Source: Bacillota bacterium (GTDB taxonomy: Bacteria; Bacillota; Clostridia; Christensenellales; Christensenellaceae). From it: DNA of 64,000 bases. A program made the translations under genes and the position numbers. Shown in pieces: positions 60,517 through 64,000 of this stretch (position 1 is the first letter of the stretch; each line of letters begins with the position of its first letter). The notes below the pieces were generated by a model. It was not told the DNA's origin and did not search any database. It saw only the letters and a program-made list of their open reading frames with translations. The DNA lies in NCBI GenBank assembly GCA_023408315.1, contig JAEYKI010000024.1:124001-188000 (forward strand), given 5' to 3'.

Positions 60517-61026
60517 TTACTCTTTTACCAGTATTTTTTCCACCTGGGCAATATACATGGTGTGGTAATCATGATCCGGGTATATTTTGGAATCATATTC
60601 CTTTAACACAAAGCACTCCGGTTCCAATTCCTGGGCGTACAGCTTTTTGCAGAGCATAACCATTTCCGCTTCCGCAAAATAGGGGGTGTTGCCTTCGCGC
60701 AAAACGGTGAGGCCGGACTTTTTAATTTTATTTTCATCCCGGCCGGAAACAGAGCCCATGTATCCCAGCATTTCCTTCTGGCCATCAAAAAAAGAGAGGG
60801 AGAACGTGTCCGCTGCGTCCACAAATTCCTTGGTAAACCGCTGCGGGCGAATTACAATATACGCTACGTTCATGCTCCACATAACACCCATGCCGCCCCA
60901 AGCTGCTGTCATGGCGTTTGCCCTTCCATCCGGCTTCTGGGCGCATACCAGCATCCAGTCTGTACCGAGCATGGTAAACGGATTGCCTATGAACCTTTCC
61001 GGGGTTATGGTTTTAAACTCAGACAT
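60517..61026 (-). CDS. Flavin reductase-like FMN-binding protein
   Basis: 169 residues from the ATG at 61026 (AAGGAGG upstream). Split-barrel family: NPFTMLGTDWMLVCAQKPDG, NAMTAAWGGMGVMW, IVIRPQRFTKEFVDAADTFSLSFF and YPDHDYHTMYIAQVE. Close to the small flavin reductases of anaerobes. It lies 30 bp after the PAS-LuxR gene, so both are one operon, facing away from the old-yellow-enzyme-type reductase. Confidence 0.88.
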   Translation of the reverse strand: MSEFKTITPERFIGNPFTMLGTDWMLVCAQKPDGRANAMTAAWGGMGVMWSMNVAYIVIRPQRFTKEFVDAADTFSLSFFDGQKEMLGYMGSVSGRDENKIKKSGLTVLREGNTPYFAEAEMVMLCKKLYAQELEPECFVLKEYDSKIYPDHDYHTMYIAQVEKILVKE

Positions 61027-61056
61027 ATCAAAATCCTCCTTGTTATTCATTCAAAA

Positions 61057-61947
61057 CTACAGGTGCGTTTCCAGGTACGAGCGCAGGCTTGCGCTTGGCT
61101 TGATGCCCAGCTTTTTGCGGATGTTGATGCGGTGGTAATCCACCGTTTTTTGTGTAATAAACAGCTTTGCGGCTATTTCCTTGCTCACGTTGCCTTCCTT
61201 TATGAGCGCGCATACCTGTAGTTCCCTGGGGGTAAGGGTGCTGATGGCGGAAGGCCGTTTTTTGGTGATGGGGTATACAATCTCGTCTATGAGTCCGCTT
61301 ACCATGTTTACGTCCTGCTCGCGCACGGTTTTTTTCAGGTAATTAAGAGAAGGCTTAATGAACTTTTCCACATTGCTGGTAATGGTGGCTTCCAGCTCCT
61401 CGCGGTATTGCTCCCTTTGGGCCAGAATCTGCATCAGTATTTCGTTCTGCTTTTCCATGGCCTCAAAACGGTGTTCCAGCTCCTGCAGGTTGTATTCTAC
61501 GCGGCGCTGAAAGGTGATATCCCGTATGTATTCTATCACCAATATCACCTGATGGTTGGCGTCCACCACCGGTACTGCGTAAAGCTGCTGCCAGCCCTGA
61601 TTTTTGCCGTTGGCGGAATACTGCACCTTTTCCATTTGGGGCGTAGCGGATTCAATGGCACGCAGCGTGGGGCAGGCGGGGCAGGGTGTTTTGCGGTTGT
61701 GGTATTTTTCGTAGCATTTTTTGCCCACGGCTGTTTCGTCCCCGGTATACCAGTATTTCATGGACGTGTTGATATATTTAATCTGCAGCGACCTGTCCAG
61801 CACGCTGACCCCGTCCTGAATGCTTTCCAGAATGGTTTTGAATAGCTGGTTGCTGGAGAGGAATTGAGCTTCGTCTTTTACTTCTATAATTTGGTTGATA
61901 TCGGGCGTAAAAACCCAGTCCATATGGTTTGGCTTTTGCATTGACAT
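61057..61947 (-). CDS. PAS-LuxR transcriptional regulator
   Basis: 296 residues. PAS domain at about 35-150 (ILESIQDGVSVLDRSLQIKYINTS) with a CPACP cysteine pair, a possible redox or metal site; a coiled-coil segment (about 155-200); C-terminal LuxR-type helix-turn-helix LTPRELQVCALIKEGNVSKEIAAKLFITQKTVDYHRINIRKKL (split). Probably controls its own operon and the divergent reductase in response to a redox cue or ligand. Confidence 0.9.
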   Translation of the reverse strand: MSMQKPNHMDWVFTPDINQIIEVKDEAQFLSSNQLFKTILESIQDGVSVLDRSLQIKYINTSMKYWYTGDETAVGKKCYEKYHNRKTPCPACPTLRAIESATPQMEKVQYSANGKNQGWQQLYAVPVVDANHQVILVIEYIRDITFQRRVEYNLQELEHRFEAMEKQNEILMQILAQREQYREELEATITSNVEKFIKPSLNYLKKTVREQDVNMVSGLIDEIVYPITKKRPSAISTLTPRELQVCALIKEGNVSKEIAAKLFITQKTVDYHRINIRKKLGIKPSASLRSYLETHL

Positions 61948-61967
61948 GTACGTGACCTCCAGATACC

Positions 61968-61996
61968 AGTATAGACGGGGGTGATAGGCTTGTCAA
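61968..61996 (-). promoter_or_regulatory. Promoter of the PAS-LuxR operon
   Basis: Minus strand TTGACA, 17 bases, TATACT. Confidence 0.85.
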
Positions 61997-62018
61997 TACA
62001 AAACCCTAGTTTTAACCT

Positions 62019-62037
62019 GGGGTAAACTGGGGGTAAA
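62019..62037 (+). promoter_or_regulatory. Possible activator site: two GGGTAAA repeats 11 bp apart
   Basis: GGGTAAA at 62020-62026 and 62031-62037, one helical turn apart, just upstream of the reductase -35 and between the divergent promoters. Confidence 0.5.
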
Positions 62038-62051
62038 GTTCGGGTTGTACC

Positions 62052-62081
62052 TTGCAATTGAATGATTTATGATGATAATAC
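62052..62081 (+). promoter_or_regulatory. Probable promoter of the old-yellow-enzyme-type gene
   Basis: TTGCAA, 18 bases, TAATAC; the weak -10 fits activator dependence. Confidence 0.45.
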
Positions 62082-62156
62082 AAAAAGCACATCGAGTTCA
62101 AAGCGGATTGAATTCGATGATCAACCCAGAAATATGTTTAAGGAGGACATTCTGCA

Positions 62157-63407
62157 ATGAGTGAACAAAATTTACTGCTCACACCTATTAAAATAGGCAA
62201 TAAAGTAGCTCCCAACCGTTTTGCGATCAACGCAATGGAATGCTGCGATTCGGATGAAAACGGCAACCCTTCGGAAGCTACATACGCAAGGTACGAGAAA
62301 CTGTTTGAGGGCCAGGCTGGCCTGATCAACCTGGAGGCTATTACTATACAGTATGAAAGCCGTTCCAGAAAGAACCAGCTTTCCATTATGCCCAGGAACG
62401 TTGCGGCTCTTAAAAAATTTGTGGAGCACATGAAAAGCATCAACCGCAACAACGTGTTTATTTTTCAGCTTACGCACTCGGGCGAGATAAGCAATCCTGA
62501 TTTTTCGGAACGCGTACGCGTAACCAAAGAGCCCCTGTATGGCTATGAAAATTCCCGCCAGCTTTCCGAAGAAGAAGTGGACGACGTAATTGAAAAGATG
62601 GTTCTGGCCTCTAAAATCGCGCACGATGTTGGCGCGGACGGCGTAGACCTTAAGTTCTGCCATGGATACCTTGGTTCCCAGATCCTGCGTCCTTTCAACA
62701 AGGAAAACTGGAAATACGGCGGCTCCTGGGAAAACAGAAGCAAATACGCTTTCACCATCACCGAAAGAGTTAGAAAAGAAATCAACGATCCGAACTTCGT
62801 GATCGGTTCCAAGGTTTCCATTTTTGAAGGCTTCCCGGGCGGACAGGGAACAGCGGGCCCGGATACGGCTCTTATGGACCTGACAGAGTCCATCTCCCTG
62901 ATCAAAGGCCTGGAAGAACGCGGCGCAAATTACATCTGGCAGTCGGCTGGTTCTCCGTCCCACACGCTGGCTCTGTCCCAGACAGACAAAAAAATTCCGG
63001 ATCACGGTTATTTCCACTTCTACTTCCAGAAGGTATGCCGCGACAACCTCAAGAAAGACACCGTTGTGGTCGGTTCCGACTATACCATCTACCGCGATGG
63101 AAAACAGCGCTTCCAGGCGGTTAAGCCGGAAAACAACACCCTGAATTTCTGGGGCAACAAAAACATTGCGGACGGCGTTGTGGACATTGTTTCCCTGGGC
63201 CGGCAGTCCTTTGCGGACCCGTACCTGCCCAAGAAGTTTGCGGAAGGCAAAGAGAGCGAAGTAAAATGGTGCACAGCATGCGACAACTGCATCGAGTTCC
63301 TGATCCGTCAGGAGCACGTTGGCTGCGCCGTATACAACAAACCGTACTCTCAGCGCATGGTTGAGATTCGCAAAGAAAAAGGCAATCTGAAAGAAAAACA
63401 CACTTAA
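62157..63407 (+). CDS. Old-yellow-enzyme-type NADH:flavin oxidoreductase with 4Fe-4S site
   Basis: 416 residues. TIM barrel: PIKIGNKVAPNRFAINAMECCD, LINLEAITIQY, FIFQLTHSGEIS, GADGVDLKFCHGYL and NENRSKYAF-like GSWENRSKYAF. C-terminal CTACDNCIEFLIRQEHVGC is a CxxCxxC(x)nC cluster motif. BaiCD/FadH relatives (about 640-670 residues) carry an extra FAD/NAD half that is absent here, so electrons must come from another protein, possibly the flavin reductase next door. AAGGAGG upstream. Confidence 0.9.
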   Translation: MSEQNLLLTPIKIGNKVAPNRFAINAMECCDSDENGNPSEATYARYEKLFEGQAGLINLEAITIQYESRSRKNQLSIMPRNVAALKKFVEHMKSINRNNVFIFQLTHSGEISNPDFSERVRVTKEPLYGYENSRQLSEEEVDDVIEKMVLASKIAHDVGADGVDLKFCHGYLGSQILRPFNKENWKYGGSWENRSKYAFTITERVRKEINDPNFVIGSKVSIFEGFPGGQGTAGPDTALMDLTESISLIKGLEERGANYIWQSAGSPSHTLALSQTDKKIPDHGYFHFYFQKVCRDNLKKDTVVVGSDYTIYRDGKQRFQAVKPENNTLNFWGNKNIADGVVDIVSLGRQSFADPYLPKKFAEGKESEVKWCTACDNCIEFLIRQEHVGCAVYNKPYSQRMVEIRKEKGNLKEKHT

Positions 63408-63428
63408 TCCTCTGTTTTTCTAAGAGAA

Positions 63429-63458
63429 GCCCCGCACAGCATGAGTGCGGGGCTTTTT
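63429..63458 (+). terminator. Terminator of the reductase gene
   Basis: GCCCCGCAC-N7-GTGCGGGGC followed by TTTTT. Confidence 0.9.
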
Positions 63459-63475
63459 GTTATGCAAAGATACCA

Positions 63476-63504
63476 TTGACAATATTCTACATGTATAATA
63501 TTAT
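63476..63504 (+). promoter_or_regulatory. padR promoter
   Basis: TTGACA, 17 bases, TATTAT. Confidence 0.8.
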
Positions 63505-63519
63505 TCTACATGTAGAATA
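63484..63519. promoter_or_regulatory. PadR operator, two sites
   Basis: TATTCTACATGTAGAATA (63502-63519) is a perfect palindrome over the -10; ATTCTACATGTA recurs at 63484-63495 in the spacer, 19 bp apart centre to centre. PadR/LmrR sites share the ACATGT core. Confidence 0.75.
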
Positions 63520-63535
63520 TAAAAGAGGTATATGT

Positions 63536-64000
63536 ATGTCCCTGCAATACGCCCTGCTTGGGCTTTTGAACCATTCGGATATGACGGGGTATGATCTGAA
63601 AAAACTGTTCGGCGATTCCATAGGCAACTTTTGGTATGCAAGCGTAAGCCAGATATACCGGGAACTCAACACGCTGGAGAATAAAGGGCTTCTTGCTTCT
63701 GTGATCCAGCCGCAGGCCGACAGGCCGGATAAGCGCGTATACAGCGTTACGAAAGAAGGCAGGGATGCCTTTTTGGATTGGATGCGGAATTTTCCCCAGA
63801 AGTTTTCCCGTGAAAAACGGGACGAATTTTCTCTCCGCATCTTTTTTAGTTCCGTACTGACACAGGAAGAGCTGATTGGAGAGTTTGAGCAGTTGATACG
63901 GGAAAAACGGCAACAGCTTGAAGAAGTGGAGGCCTACAAAAAACTGAAGGAAGAATACAGGCCCAAATATCTATTTGTTGACCGAGAGGAAAGGTTTTTA
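63536..64000 (+). CDS. PadR-family regulator (3' end outside window)
   Basis: 155 residues visible. The ATG at 63536 follows AGAGG. Winged helix MSLQYALLGLLNHSDMTGYD, FWYASVSQIYRELNTLENKG and DRPDKRVYSVTKEG are classic PadR, and the C-terminal helices (LIREKRQQLEEVEAYKKL) form the dimer arm. The operator over its promoter means autorepression. The regulated transporter or target is likely beyond the window. Confidence 0.93.
   Translation, partial: MSLQYALLGLLNHSDMTGYDLKKLFGDSIGNFWYASVSQIYRELNTLENKGLLASVIQPQADRPDKRVYSVTKEGRDAFLDWMRNFPQKFSREKRDEFSLRIFFSSVLTQEELIGEFEQLIREKRQQLEEVEAYKKLKEEYRPKYLFVDREERFL

Noticed and set aside
62172..63401. 409-codon minus-strand frame opposite the old-yellow-enzyme gene
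   Set aside because: Antisense shadow of a strongly coding gene, with no recognisable motif.
1..64000. CRISPR arrays, rRNA genes, insertion sequences, prophage genes
   Set aside because: No regular short repeat-spacer series, rRNA wording, transposase or phage structural motifs were seen.

Overview
The window reads as a chromosomal stretch of an anaerobic low-to-mid GC Gram-positive, most likely a clostridial Bacillota. The basis is AGGAGG-type ribosome sites before most genes, TTGACA/TATAAT promoters, lipoproteins with short lipoboxes and no outer-membrane genes. Ferredoxins, a flavodiiron protein, an EFR1-type ferredoxin and a 2-hydroxyacyl-CoA dehydratase activase relative point the same way. 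A clostridial order such as Christensenellales is only a guess. The left edge cuts a polysaccharide deacetylase gene and the right edge cuts a PadR regulator gene.

1-10.3 kb is a surface-polysaccharide region: two tandem NodB-type deacetylases, a UDP-sugar dehydrogenase, a membrane glycosyltransferase with an N-terminal PilZ domain, a large anchored protein with a degenerate NodB domain, a GH18-like protein and an NlpC/P60 hydrolase. A GGDEF diguanylate cyclase with an intact product-inhibition site lies 4 kb downstream of the GH18-like gene. Together they suggest a cyclic-di-GMP-controlled exopolysaccharide system, the best candidate here for an undescribed pathway. 10.6-15.1 kb carries two mono-cluster ferredoxins, a flavodoxin-like protein, a methyltransferase, the cyclase and a flavodiiron protein.

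15.1-28 kb holds a MarR-controlled EmrAB-like efflux operon, a YdcF/SanA protein, a TetR gene divergent from motAB, three related zinc-ribbon/DUF4190 membrane proteins, tRNA-Pro(CGG), an AlkZ-related protein, a coiled-coil deacetylase, a single-domain Spo0A-like receiver and a GT4 glycosyltransferase. 28-36 kb has a KimA-like potassium transporter, a broken alpha/beta hydrolase, intergenic repeats, cblT-cblS behind a cobalamin riboswitch, a MazG-like protein, DNA polymerase IV and a NERD-domain protein.

36-48 kb includes two related anchored proteins of unknown function, UPF0303 and DUF2007-like proteins, a TetR/EFR1 ferredoxin pair, a QueG-like iron-sulfur protein with a cupin, a sugar isomerase-like TIM barrel, a probable small RNA, a lipoprotein and a 1433-residue activase-type protein. 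48-64 kb includes GDPD, an Lsa-type ABC-F gene behind a leader-peptide attenuator, acyl-ACP thioesterase plus phosphofructokinase, a polar amino acid ABC transporter, glycerol-1-phosphate dehydrogenase divergent from a eukaryotic-type hexokinase, cyclophilin, an MFS transporter, a PAS-LuxR regulator with a flavin reductase divergent from an old-yellow-enzyme-type reductase, and the PadR gene.

All functions come from reading motifs and family resemblance by eye; no database search was run.
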